Origin: [Bacillus] selenitireducens MLS10
GTDB lineage: Bacteria; Bacillota; Bacilli; Bacillales; Salisediminibacteriaceae
DNA: 64,000 nucleotides
Direction: 5' to 3'
Assembly: GCF_000093085.1 (NCBI RefSeq)
Contig: NC_014219.1
Location: forward strand, 1,178,001 to 1,242,000
The notes under the pieces are model-generated. The model did no database searches. It was not told the DNA's origin and saw only the letters and a program-made list of their open reading frames with translations. Each line of letters opens with the position of its first letter. Within the stretch, counting starts at the first letter, position 1. Shown here piece by piece: positions 17,612 through 25,667 of this stretch. A program made the translations under genes and the position numbers.

Positions 17612-18922
17612 TTGAGAGTCACACAGTCGATGATGGCCAGCAGCTCGCTTCGTCATCTCCATCAGAGCTATCAGAGCCTGACAAATTTACAGGATCAGCT
17701 CGCCACGGGGAAGAAAATCACCCGGGCGTCACAAGACCCCGTGATTGCCATGAACGGCATGCGTTACCGCACACAGGTCGCAGAGACAGACCAGTTTAAA
17801 CGGAATCTCTCTGAAGTGTATAACTGGATGGATACATCGGATGCCACCCTTGATCAGGGCACGCAGGCCCTTCACCGGGTCCGTGAATTGACGGTGCAGG
17901 CATCGAATGATTCCTATGATTCCGGTCAGAGAGCAAATATCGCAAAAGAAGTCGATCAGCTCCTGGAACAGCTGTTGTCGATTTCGAATACGAAAAATAA
18001 TAACAAGTATATTTTTAACGGCACGAATACGACAAATGCTCCTGTGGATCAGAGCCGGATGGATTACGGCGTGACACAAATCGCAGAGGGTGCCGATATT
18101 GATGCGGCCGATGTCGACCTCATTTTTCGGGGGGCAACTTATCATGCCCTTGAAGAGGTCCCTGACGATTTACCGGAACAGGTAAGGGAACAGCTGTTGA
18201 ATGACGGCTCTATAATTGAGGATCCGGATAATCCCGGTGAGTATGTCATCAATACAGGGGACAACCGCCAGCTGTTTCAACATACTGCTTCAAACCGGTC
18301 CGATCAGGTCATTGCCATTAATCAGAGTGACGGGATTCCAAACAACGATCGGATCAGGCAATATGCACTCAGCAGAAATGAAAACGGAGATTTGGTTAAC
18401 AGTCAGGGAGAGCGGGTGAATGACCCGGCAGATGCCGATGTGAACAATGCCCGGCGAATCCCGGAAAACCAGGCGGTCATCTCACTGAAAGATGCCGTGT
18501 CCACTAATCAGGAAAATGTCAACATCGAAATTTTGAAGGGTGTGAAACTGCCTGTCAATGTTGATCCGAAAAACGTGTTTACAAACGAATTGTTCGGTGA
18601 CATGATCGCGCTTCGCGAAGCGTTGGAAGATCCGTCGACTTCAGCGGGCGACCTCTCAGAAATGCTCGACGTTATCGATCATCATATCAATAACTTTGTG
18701 GATGAGCGGGCAGAACTCGGTGCGCGGGTAAATCGGGTGGAAATGGTTGATCAGCGCGTTCAGCAGCAGCAGGTGATCGCGCAGCGGATCATGTCTGACA
18801 ATGAGGACGCGGAAATGGAACGAGTGATTACCGAAATGCTTTCGCAGGAGAACGTGCACCGTGCGGCGCTCTCTGCGACCGGGCGGATCATTCAGCCGAC
18901 GCTGATGGATTTCCTCCGTTAA
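17612..18922 (+). CDS. flgL: Flagellar hook-associated protein FlgL (HAP3)
   Basis: The second hook-filament junction protein. I choose TTG 17612 (giving MRVTQSMM, the conserved FlgL start) over GTG 17603 because AGCAGGTG lies about seven nt before the TTG. That gives 436 residues, against about 300 in B. subtilis. The N-terminal flagellin-like domain is clear (LQDQLATGKKITRASQDP). So is the C-terminal helix (VITEMLSQENVHRAALSATG). The extra length is an acidic central domain at about residues 165-310 with several Asn/Asp repeats. Confidence 0.95.
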   Translation: MRVTQSMMASSSLRHLHQSYQSLTNLQDQLATGKKITRASQDPVIAMNGMRYRTQVAETDQFKRNLSEVYNWMDTSDATLDQGTQALHRVRELTVQASNDSYDSGQRANIAKEVDQLLEQLLSISNTKNNNKYIFNGTNTTNAPVDQSRMDYGVTQIAEGADIDAADVDLIFRGATYHALEEVPDDLPEQVREQLLNDGSIIEDPDNPGEYVINTGDNRQLFQHTASNRSDQVIAINQSDGIPNNDRIRQYALSRNENGDLVNSQGERVNDPADADVNNARRIPENQAVISLKDAVSTNQENVNIEILKGVKLPVNVDPKNVFTNELFGDMIALREALEDPSTSAGDLSEMLDVIDHHINNFVDERAELGARVNRVEMVDQRVQQQQVIAQRIMSDNEDAEMERVITEMLSQENVHRAALSATGRIIQPTLMDFLR

Positions 18923-18990
18923 ACAGGCGTGAATGAACAGAAGTGACAGACAAAAACGGTGAGAGACTGTTAGGAAGGGGGACGTGAGTG

Positions 18991-19572
18991 ATGGATCTGC
19001 CGCGTATTCAAATACAGACAACCCGGGCTGAAACGGCCCTCCAGTCCCATCGTCCCCCGATGTCGATCCAGCAGCCGAAGGCTGATATGCAGATCGATAA
19101 CAGTCTTTCGGGACGGTTCCGCATGACCCAGGAATATGCGGAGATCTCGATTGATCAGACAGAAGCCTTTGCCGATGCAGACGTCAAGAGCATCCTCCGC
19201 CGTAACGATGAGTGGACGTCCCGGGCGATGCAGCAGGCGATGACGTATACGGCAAAAGTCGCCCGACAGGGTGAGCAATTGAAAAAGATCGAAAATCCCG
19301 GAGACGTCATTCCGCAGCTCGCCCGTCAGAACGGGGAGCGTCCCCCGAAAAGCTATAACTATGGTCAGGTTCCGTCATCGACGGATAAAGTCCGCGTCAG
19401 CTATGCGCCTGGTGATATCCGGATCGATCTCGACTGGCCGGATGCAAATATTCGCGTTCAGCGAAACGATCCCGTCATCAACATCCCGCGCTGGGAGACG
19501 AATGTTTATCTCCAGCAGCGAAACAGCATCCAGTTTCAGGCTGTTGGCGGCCATGTGAATATGCTCAGGTGA
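18991..19572 (+). CDS. yviE: YviE (DUF6470 family)
   Basis: A 193-residue protein of unknown function found between flgL and fliW in Bacillus. It opens with a LPRIQIQTTRAE segment and has the repeated I-x-I-x patterns expected of the family. Another strand-rich part lies near the end (GDIRIDLDWPDANIRV). ATG 18991 is preferred, ten nt after GGAAGGGG; a GTG at 18988 is also possible. There is no signal peptide. A flagellar accessory role is inferred only from location. Confidence 0.85.
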   Translation: MDLPRIQIQTTRAETALQSHRPPMSIQQPKADMQIDNSLSGRFRMTQEYAEISIDQTEAFADADVKSILRRNDEWTSRAMQQAMTYTAKVARQGEQLKKIENPGDVIPQLARQNGERPPKSYNYGQVPSSTDKVRVSYAPGDIRIDLDWPDANIRVQRNDPVINIPRWETNVYLQQRNSIQFQAVGGHVNMLR

Positions 19573-19629
19573 CGGACGCCGTCTGTCCGACTTGCAAGAA
19601 TGATCTTTCAAAGATCATCATGATACAAA

Positions 19630-19664
19630 CAACCGTCAGAGCGTCAAACCTGGCGGTTTTCTTA
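19630..19664 (+). terminator. Probable terminator after yviE
   Basis: An AACCGTCAG arm and its partner CTGGCGGTT frame a 10-nt loop and are followed by TTCTT. A further hairpin (GACGGAC/GTCTGTC) lies just upstream at about 19571-19588. This would end the flgM operon before fliW. fliW has its own possible sigma-A -10 (TATACT near 19790). Confidence 0.55.
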
Positions 19665-19852
19665 TGAAGTGCGGCGAATGTTGTATGTTTGAACAACATA
19701 ATGACAGGCAACATGCGTCCTGTGTTCATTCAATAATGATAAAAGGTATGTCGGATTGCGGATTTTCGTGGTAACGCTATCAATGAAAATGCTATACTGA
19801 GTATAGAAAAAGACAGAACGATGAACCGATAACCAGTTGGAGGGATTTTCCC

Positions 19853-20299
19853 GTGCAGATCGAAACGAAGTATTCAGGAACGACAACGATAAACGAACAG
19901 AACATCATTACCTTTGAACAGGGTATTCCGAGCTTCGAAGAAGCGAAGCGCTACATCCTGCTTCCGTTCAGCGATGAACCGAGCCCGTTTTATATCCTGC
20001 AGTCGGTGACAGAACCGGGTCTTGCCTTTGTCGTGATGACGCCGTTCAGCTTCTTCCCGGAATATGAGGTGGAGCTGAGTGATCAGACGCTTGAGGATCT
20101 TGCCATTGAATCTGAGGAAGAAGTGGCACTCTTCGTCGTCCTGACATTGAAAGAGACGCTTGAAACGTCGACGGCCAATTTGAGAGGACCGATCGTCGTA
20201 AACAGCAAAAAGCAGCTCGGAAAACAGGTTGCCTTGAATCATCCGAAGTACCACACACGTCATACCCTGAAGCCGTTGGCTGAACAAAGGGAGGGGTAG
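19853..20299 (+). CDS. fliW: Flagellar assembly factor FliW
   Basis: A 148-residue FliW, the protein that switches between binding flagellin and inhibiting CsrA. Conserved segments include FEQGIPSFEEAKRYILLPF, FYILQSVTEPGLAFVVM, a valine-rich strand (EVALFVVLTLKE) and NLRGPIVVNSKKQLGKQVAL. The GTG start follows TTGGAGGGA. It lies 3 nt before csrA, the standard FliW-CsrA pair. Confidence 0.95.
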   Translation: MQIETKYSGTTTINEQNIITFEQGIPSFEEAKRYILLPFSDEPSPFYILQSVTEPGLAFVVMTPFSFFPEYEVELSDQTLEDLAIESEEEVALFVVLTLKETLETSTANLRGPIVVNSKKQLGKQVALNHPKYHTRHTLKPLAEQREG

Positions 20300-20302
20300 A
20301 CG

Positions 20303-20545
20303 ATGCTAGTCTTGTCACGTAAGGTGAATGAATCGATCAAAATTGGTGACGATATTGAGTTGACCGTGGTGTCCATCGACGGTGAACAGGTTAAGATTGG
20401 AATTAATGCCCCAAAAAACGTGGATATCCACCGGAAAGAAGTGTATTTGTCGATCCAGGAAGAGAATACAAAAGCGGCGGATACGGCATCCTTAGACATC
20501 TTGAAACAGCTTTCAGGATCAGTCAAACAGGACGAGAAAGACTGA
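20303..20545 (+). CDS. csrA: Carbon storage / translational regulator CsrA
   Basis: An 80-residue CsrA, an RNA-binding homodimer that blocks ribosomes on hag mRNA. The conserved core is complete: [20 protein letters not shown], then [20 protein letters not shown] with the RNA-contacting arginine. The acidic C-terminal tail is the part that FliW contacts in Bacillus. It is followed by a good intrinsic terminator. A plausible target site is visible in the hag leader at 21577-21622. Confidence 0.97.
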   Translation: MLVLSRKVNESIKIGDDIELTVVSIDGEQVKIGINAPKNVDIHRKEVYLSIQEENTKAADTASLDILKQLSGSVKQDEKD

Positions 20546-20552
20546 TACCACG

Positions 20553-20584
20553 GACCGGAATGCCCATATGGCTTCCGGTCTTTT
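20553..20584 (+). terminator. Intrinsic terminator after csrA
   Basis: An 8-bp stem, GACCGGAA/TTCCGGTC, is followed by TTTT. Confidence 0.8.
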
Positions 20585-20722
20585 CTGTTCCCTCCAGTTG
20601 CTAGTACCATGTAACAAGAATAGTCGCACAGATTTAACGACTATCGAATCTTGTCGGATTGCCTATACAAACGATAACCTAAGGTGTAGATTGAAAAAAA
20701 TTGAAAGGGGATCTCTCTCATT

Positions 20723-21421
20723 ATGCAACGGACTACATATCACCCAACAACGCCGTCCAAGGTCCTCTTTATCGATCGCCATGAGCATCTCTCGCGGGAA
20801 GCGCGAACCCGGATTGAACGAACACAGATGAGCCGTGATATCGTTATCGATAAAGAACTCCCTGATGAACTGTCAGATGACACCGTCGTCTTTCTTGTCC
20901 TCGGTGATTATTCACTCGAATCCCTGGATGAAGCAGATACCCTGATTGAAAAGATCTCCGACAAAGGGATCCACGTTCTGTTATTAACGATTCAGCGACC
21001 GAGCCCGTCGCTCTTTCCCTACTTCAACAAAGGACTCTCCGGCATGCTCTCAAAGCGTGAACTGTTTGATTACTATCCGTTCGTCTTTATCGGTCTTGAA
21101 AAAGAAGGCGTTTACCTCGAACAGGACCTTCACATGGATCTCGTTGAAGTCCTCTATCGGAAGAAACTCCGACACCAGCCGATCCGCAGGCTCGTCTTCA
21201 GAAGTGACGACATCGACGTGCATCTGACGAAGAACGAGAAACAGGTCCTTCAGCTCGTATTGGACGGACACAACAACCGTAAGATCGCGGAACTGATGTT
21301 TCTTGCTCCGTCCACCGTCAGTACGACCATCAGCCACCTCTTAAAAAAACTCGGTGCGAATGACCGGACCGATGCCATGGTCCAGCTCATCAAACGAGGC
21401 TGGGTGGACGCTGTCAGATAA
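20723..21421 (+). CDS. Orphan DegU-like regulator with a degenerate receiver
   Basis: A 232-residue LuxR-type regulator between csrA and hag. The C-terminal helix-turn-helix is close to that of DegU (LTKNEKQVLQLVLDGHNNRK, TVSTTISHLLKKLGANDRTD, ending IKRGWVD). The N-terminal receiver fold is degraded. The acidic pair reads IDRHE instead of IDDHQ. The phospho-Asp position in VVFLVLGDYS aligns to a valine. The T/S and Lys positions are not clearly kept. It therefore probably acts without phosphorylation. There is no partner kinase beside it. It has a GAAAGGGG ribosome site and a following terminator. Being placed directly before hag suggests a motility regulator, which is inference. Confidence 0.8.
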   Translation: MQRTTYHPTTPSKVLFIDRHEHLSREARTRIERTQMSRDIVIDKELPDELSDDTVVFLVLGDYSLESLDEADTLIEKISDKGIHVLLLTIQRPSPSLFPYFNKGLSGMLSKRELFDYYPFVFIGLEKEGVYLEQDLHMDLVEVLYRKKLRHQPIRRLVFRSDDIDVHLTKNEKQVLQLVLDGHNNRKIAELMFLAPSTVSTTISHLLKKLGANDRTDAMVQLIKRGWVDAVR

Positions 21422-21428
21422 GATCAAT

Positions 21429-21457
21429 TCCTCCGGACAAATCGGGGGATTTTTTTT
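21429..21457 (+). terminator. Intrinsic terminator before hag
   Basis: A 7-bp stem (TCCTCCG with CGGGGGA) and a run of eight T end the DegU-like transcript just upstream of the hag promoter. Confidence 0.75.
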
Positions 21458-21479
21458 ATAAAAAAATCTGGACAAGAAC

Positions 21480-21506
21480 TAAACAATCGATCCGATTATC
21501 CGATAT
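21480..21506 (+). promoter_or_regulatory. Sigma-D promoter of hag
   Basis: TAAA (21480-21483), a 15-nt spacer and TCCGATAT (21499-21506) match sigma-D with one change. The predicted transcript start leaves a leader of about 120 nt before the hag ATG. Confidence 0.9.
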
Positions 21507-21576
21507 AATCTTTGACAGTGATTCCATGCCTTTCGGCGGCCGACGATTGATATGGGTCTCACTGATTATGATTTAG

Positions 21577-21622
21577 CTTCCACTCACAAGGACGTGACAG
21601 GAAGTCAAAAATATCAAGGAGG
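21577..21622 (+). promoter_or_regulatory. Candidate CsrA-binding sites in the hag leader
   Basis: A hairpin (CTTCC 21577-21581 with GGAAG 21600-21604; inner TCAC/GTGA) presents AAGGAC in its loop. ACAAGGACGT at 21586-21595 differs from the CsrA consensus ACARGGAUGU at one base. A second GGA lies in the ribosome site AAGGAGG (21616-21622). This is the two-site layout by which CsrA represses hag in B. subtilis. Confidence 0.75.
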
Positions 21623-21631
21623 ATATTTATT

Positions 21632-22444
21632 ATGATTATTAACAACAACATTCCAGCGTTGAATACCCACCGTCAAATGGGTATCAATCAAAATGCAATG
21701 CAAAACTCAATGGAGAAGCTTTCTTCTGGTCTTCGTATCAACCGTGCTGGAGACGATGCGGCAGGTCTTGCGATTTCTGAAAAAATGCGAGCTCAGATCA
21801 ATGGTCTCGACCAGGCAAGCCGTAACGCTCAGGATGGTATTTCTTTGATCCAGACTGCGGAAGGTGCGCTAAACGAAACACACGATATCCTTCAGCGTAT
21901 GCGTGAAATTTCTGTACAGTCTGCGAATGATACGAATACTGATGATGATCGTGCAGAACTTCAAAAAGAATTAGATGCTTTAATCGAAGAAGTAGACCGA
22001 ATTGCTCAAAACACTGAATTCAACACACAAGAATTATTAGACGGCACATACGATGCTAAAGAATTTCATATTGGAGCCAATGAAACTCAATCAATTACAA
22101 TTAGCATCGGTGATATGCAAGCAGCTGCACTTGGGATAGATAGTCTATCTATTAATGATCAAGCTTCTGCAGATGGTGCAATTGCTACGCTTGATGCGGC
22201 AATTAAAGATGTATCTTCAGAAAGAGCTGACCTAGGTGCTATACAAAATCGTTTAGAGCACACAATCTCTAACCTAGACAACGCTTCTGAAAACTTGTCT
22301 GCTGCGGAATCTCGTATCCGTGACGTTGATATGGCTTCTGAAATGATGGAAATGACTCGTGCAAACATCCTTTCTCAAGCTTCTCAGTCTATGCTTGCAC
22401 AGGCGAACCAACAGCCACAGTCCGTACTGCAACTTCTTGGATAA
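21632..22444 (+). CDS. hag: Flagellin Hag (main)
   Basis: The 270-residue main filament protein. The N-terminal domain is canonical (LNTHRQMGINQNAMQNSMEK, LSSGLRINRAGDDAAGLAIS). So is the C-terminal domain (AAESRIRDVDMASEMMEMT, ending QQPQSVLQLLG). The hypervariable centre is short (about residues 145-185). The gene has a sigma-D promoter, a CsrA-type leader and a terminator. Codons are more AT-ending in the middle third than in the flanking genes, consistent with exchange of the variable region. The last 21 codons are nearly repeated in the flagellin fragment at 24532. Confidence 0.97.
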   Translation: MIINNNIPALNTHRQMGINQNAMQNSMEKLSSGLRINRAGDDAAGLAISEKMRAQINGLDQASRNAQDGISLIQTAEGALNETHDILQRMREISVQSANDTNTDDDRAELQKELDALIEEVDRIAQNTEFNTQELLDGTYDAKEFHIGANETQSITISIGDMQAAALGIDSLSINDQASADGAIATLDAAIKDVSSERADLGAIQNRLEHTISNLDNASENLSAAESRIRDVDMASEMMEMTRANILSQASQSMLAQANQQPQSVLQLLG

Positions 22445-22466
22445 TCGATTTACTGTTTCATACGAA

Positions 22467-22498
22467 AGGCTTCAGCTTCGGCTGGGGTCTTTTGTTTA
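22467..22498 (+). terminator. Intrinsic terminator after hag
   Basis: A 10-bp stem with several G-U pairs is closed by a TTCG tetraloop and followed by a T-rich tail. Confidence 0.75.
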
Positions 22499-22539
22499 TT
22501 GAATTTTAGAAATTTGACAGAGAGGTAAGGTGATTGACA

Positions 22540-22668
22540 GTGTTTTGCTCAAATTGTGGAGAGTATGTTTATTTGAAAATGGAAGATGTAATAGGCAATA
22601 AAGCAATAAGTTCAGGGGAGTGCAATAAATGCGGTAAAGTTATGCGAAAAGAAGAGAAAAAGAAATAA
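22540..22668 (+). CDS. Small zinc-ribbon protein (42 aa)
   Basis: A short frame from GTG 22540 (or TTG 22534) to TAA 22666, with GGTAAGG about nine nt upstream of the GTG. It encodes two CxxC knuckles, FCSNCGE and GECNKCGK, separated by about 24 residues, then a lysine-rich tail. That is a complete four-cysteine zinc ribbon. I do not recognise the family. It lies between hag and a decayed region. It is AT-rich compared with neighbours and may be a cassette gene brought in with that region. Confidence 0.6.
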   Translation: MFCSNCGEYVYLKMEDVIGNKAISSGECNKCGKVMRKEEKKK

Positions 22669-22721
22669 ATACATTTTCACAAAGGGATGATTATTTTAGA
22701 TTGAGTCATCCCTTATAATTA

Positions 22722-23113
22722 TTATCTCCCACCCCCCAACCGCTCTTTCTCCTTCTTCAACACCTCCGATGCCAACTGACTCTCTTCGAGTTCAAGCGAT
22801 TTACCGCCCACCTCTGATTCTCTTGCATAGCGATCAAAGAGATTGGCTTTCTCGTTCAATAGTTCCAAGATGCTGGTGTCAATGCTGTCCTCCGTCAGTA
22901 GCCGGTAAACTGTCACATCTTTGGCTTGTGCCATGCGATAGGACCGGCTGATGGCTTGTTCTTCAGTCGATGGTTTCCACTGCGGTTCACAGAGTACGAC
23001 GATATTCGCAGCCTGGATGTTGAGTCCTACGCCACCTGCCTCGATTTGACTGATAGAAAATATTTTAATTTTAAGCTTGTCGCCTTCAATAAATCAAAAT
23101 TCATGAATTTGAC
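22722..23113 (-). pseudogene. Remnant of a SNF2-type helicase (C-terminal part)
   Basis: Reading the minus strand gives a continuous frame of about 125 codons that matches the end of a SWI2/SNF2 helicase. It begins near FIEGDKLKIKIFSISQIEAG and continues with GVGLNIQAANIVVLCEPQW (motif V). Motif VI follows (EEQAISRSYRMAQAKDVTVY), and the C-terminal tail ends LGGGR. There is no start codon at its 5' end; a stop lies in frame just before FIEG. All upstream helicase motifs are absent, so this is a truncated remnant, probably cut by the rearrangement that also brought the transposase next to it. Confidence 0.8.
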
Positions 23114-23262
23114 CTATAAATAAGAACGCATCATCGCTATTTTATATTTACTAATTCTATTTTATTCCACTCATTTTATCGAAATCATTATGGAAAAAAT
23201 GCAATTTGAAGAAAAGCCCATGCCAAATAACCTCCCTGTCGGGAAGTTAAAAAATTTATGCA

Positions 23263-24366
23263 CTATGAGGACTTGGAATACGTATAGTAAAGACCATTCA
23301 GAACCGGTTTCTTCTTTAAAATCGTTTGTTCTGCGTCAGTCATTGGGTATTCAGGAGATGGTATTGGTGTTTGACCATTGATTCCTTGGTGAGTTCGATG
23401 CGTATTGTAATATTCGTGAACATACTCTTGCAACAAGCGGTCAAGGTGATTGGCATGAAACGGGATAATGAAATCGGTAACCTCCCGTTTGATCGTGCCA
23501 ATAACGCGCTCAGCGTAGGGATTTTGCCATGGAGATTTGATAGCCGTTCGTTTTGATTTGATACCGGATGACGTTAAGAAACGTTGGAAAAGTTTTGAGC
23601 GAAAAATAGAGTCATTATCGTGAATCAAATAGACCGGTATCTCGCCGTAGGGTGTTGCATTGCGGAACTGTTGGACCGTCCATTCTGCAGTTGGGTTTGT
23701 TGTTACTGCAATATGTTTAATTTGCCTGCTGTGGTGGTGAATGATCACGAGTACATAGAGAGTGTGGAATGTCAGTGTCGGAACGGAGAAGAAATCTGCT
23801 GCCCAGATGTCTTTCGAGTGATTCTTTAGGAAGGTCATGTACGATTGACGCTGCCATTCAGATGGTGGCTTTCGATTTTTAGGCAGATATTTGGCTATCG
23901 TATTGGGTGAAGGTGTCGGCCGTATATTCAGGCGCTTGAATTGTTCATGGATCTTTTCGGGTGACCAAAGCGGGTTGTCATTATGAATCTTGAGAATCAA
24001 ATTGATTGTATCCTGATTTATACAGGGACGTCCCTTTTTCACTGATCGCTTTGCGTGGTGTTTAGCAAAGAGTTCTCTTTGCCAACGAATGACGGTTTCA
24101 GGACGGAACAAAGTCATGACGCTGTTAAGGCGTTCATCCAGTGTCATCAGGAATACACTGATGAGTTTGAATTCGGGAGTAACGTTTCTTTTGACCGATT
24201 TTGATTTCTCAAGTTGATCAAGTGCATGAGCGAGCTGTGCACGTAAAGAGATATTTTCGAGTATCAGTTGCTGATTGACCTCGTTCTTGTTTGATTTCAT
24301 CATCTCTGAAACGAGCTTAATTGACAGTTTGAACAGTGTTAAAAAGAATGAGCGGGTAATGGTCAT
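23263..24366 (-). mobile_element. Integrase-core (DDE) transposase of an insertion sequence
   Basis: A 367-residue transposase with a complete reading frame. Residues about 1-110 hold helix-turn-helix segments (FRPETVIRWQRELF, KKGRPCINQDTINLILKIH). The rve catalytic domain follows with its acidic triad in IWAADFFSV, LIHDNDSIFRS and NPYAERVIGTIKRE. It is most like IS3/IS481-type orphan integrases, but I cannot name the IS. I could not identify inverted repeats on either side, so element ends are unknown. It separates the helicase remnant from a flagellin remnant and so marks a recombination scar. Confidence 0.85.
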
Positions 24367-24531
24367 TTATGAACGCCTCCTATTCATGATGTTTAATTAT
24401 GTATCGGTTGGTATGACAGAGTTTTCAATCTGATCACAACAAAGGTGTTTGCTGAATACATCGATTACACGGAGTGGAATTTTGAATCCTAGACGCGGCC
24501 ATTCAGAAGATAGAGTGTAAAATACGCTCTG

Positions 24532-24597
24532 GCTTCTCAGTCCATGCTTGAACAGGCAAACCAGCAGCCACAGTCAGTTCTTCAGCTGCTTGGTTAA
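24532..24597 (+). pseudogene. 3' remnant of a second tandem flagellin gene
   Basis: The 21 codons before TAA 24595 encode ASQSMLEQANQQPQSVLQLL plus G, the same as the Hag C terminus apart from A-to-E at one position. The frame has no flagellin sequence upstream. A flagellin-style terminator follows. This shows that a second hag copy once stood here and was lost except for its end. Confidence 0.85.
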
Positions 24598-24614
24598 TCA
24601 TCACATCTTTTCGA

Positions 24615-24647
24615 GACTCCGGTATTTACCGGGGTCTTTCGTTTTTT
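24615..24647 (+). terminator. Terminator left from the lost flagellin gene
   Basis: A 10-bp stem (GACTCCGGTA/TACCGGGGTC) and T-rich tail follow the flagellin remnant, in the same arrangement as the terminator after hag. Confidence 0.8.
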
Positions 24648-24725
24648 CGGTTTCAGGGTCAAGATCTCCTGATTCGTAACCGATACTACGAGTAAGAACG
24701 AATTCAAAGGAAAGCGGGAGATATG

Positions 24726-25097
24726 ATGGACAAATATACAGACGTGATGAAACAGAGCCTGAACGTCCTTGAGACGATGACGGAGGGGCTGATACATATC
24801 CAAAAGCAGCTTGGGGAAGGGAAGGCGCCTGACGCGATTCAGCTGATGGACGACATGATGGTCGGCTTCATGTCCGTCAAACAGTCTCTGGAACCGGTCT
24901 TTGAGGAACTCGAAGGCACGGATATTGCCACCCAACAGCTTGAGAAGGTCAGTGAGACCCTTGAGCGTGTTGTGACGGCCTTTGAAGGGGAAGCGTACGG
25001 CACGGTATCGGAAGTGCTTCAGTTCACCCTCGTGCCAGAGGTGAAGAAGCTCCACTCGGCCCTTGAAGAGCTCTTTAAGCCGTATCTCGTATCGTAA
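24726..25097 (+). CDS. Small helical protein of unknown function, motility-linked by position
   Basis: A 123-residue, acidic, all-helical protein with no signal peptide or cysteines. The pattern (KQSLNVLETMTEGLIHIQKQ, then EVLQFTLVPEVKKLHSALEE) resembles DUF8042-type proteins as I remember them; this is tentative. A similar arrangement is seen in the 127-residue protein at 59775. ATG 24726 is better spaced from GGGAG than ATG 24723. A weak sigma-D-like -10 (ACCGATAC, 24679-24686) precedes it. It lies beside the flagellin remnant and 18 nt before the next small gene, likely as an operon. Confidence 0.65.
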   Translation: MDKYTDVMKQSLNVLETMTEGLIHIQKQLGEGKAPDAIQLMDDMMVGFMSVKQSLEPVFEELEGTDIATQQLEKVSETLERVVTAFEGEAYGTVSEVLQFTLVPEVKKLHSALEELFKPYLVS

Positions 25098-25115
25098 ATA
25101 CCGGAGAGTGCTTTG

Positions 25116-25352
25116 ATGACGCATGAGTATGACGGGACGAGGCAGTTTTATCTCGATCAGCTGGCGTGGCTCCAAGAACAACAGCGCATTTACGAGGAGA
25201 TCGAGGGGCTGCTGCGTGAGATGAGGGATGTGGCCGTGACGGAGTCGGATGAGACCTTGTCAGACTATGAGCGGCAGCTGCTTCAGGAAGAGATCCATGA
25301 ACTGAATGACCGGGTCGACGCGTTATACCGCGAGTTTGATCCGGTTCACTGA
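25116..25352 (+). CDS. Small coiled-coil protein of unknown function
   Basis: A 78-residue, very acidic protein predicted to be two amphipathic helices (FYLDQLAWLQEQQRIYEEIE and LQEEIHELNDRVDALYREF). Size and character resemble small flagellar chaperones, but there is no recognisable family motif. It shares an operon with the preceding 123-residue gene and has a GGAGAG ribosome site. A strong terminator follows it. Confidence 0.6.
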   Translation: MTHEYDGTRQFYLDQLAWLQEQQRIYEEIEGLLREMRDVAVTESDETLSDYERQLLQEEIHELNDRVDALYREFDPVH

Positions 25353-25357
25353 CAGAC

Positions 25358-25404
25358 AAACAGGTGACAGGGGTGTGAGGGCCCTTTGTCACCTGTTTCT
25401 TTTT
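25358..25404 (+). terminator. Intrinsic terminator
   Basis: An 11-bp perfect stem (AAACAGGTGAC and its complement) is followed by CTTTTT. From here to 25667 I see no convincing gene; a 60-codon frame at 25478 has no supporting features. Confidence 0.85.
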
Positions 25405-25667
25405 GTGTCACGAATATTCGTTGATATTGAAGTGTTCTTTGAATGTTTCATAATCGAGGTCGAGATGATCGCCGGAAGTGACCAAAAACAAATTATATGT
25501 GTCCATCGCCTATGACGGGTTCTCCTTTCACGGGATACTCGTGAGGACGATGGTGAGGGGAAAGTCTGTTATGATAGACGGAGTTGTGACGGGCGAGCCG
25601 GGCTACGGCCAACTGGTGAAGCCTGCGCGGGATACGGACAAATCAACGGAAACCGGGTGATGCTTTT

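Noticed and set aside
24445-24491. Short frame ending before the flagellin remnant
   Set aside because: It may be the tail of another lost gene, but the 15 or so residues are too few to assign.
25478-25660. 60-codon frame before the MFS gene
   Set aside because: No recognisable domain and no clear ribosome site; it covers a region that looks like ordinary intergenic DNA.
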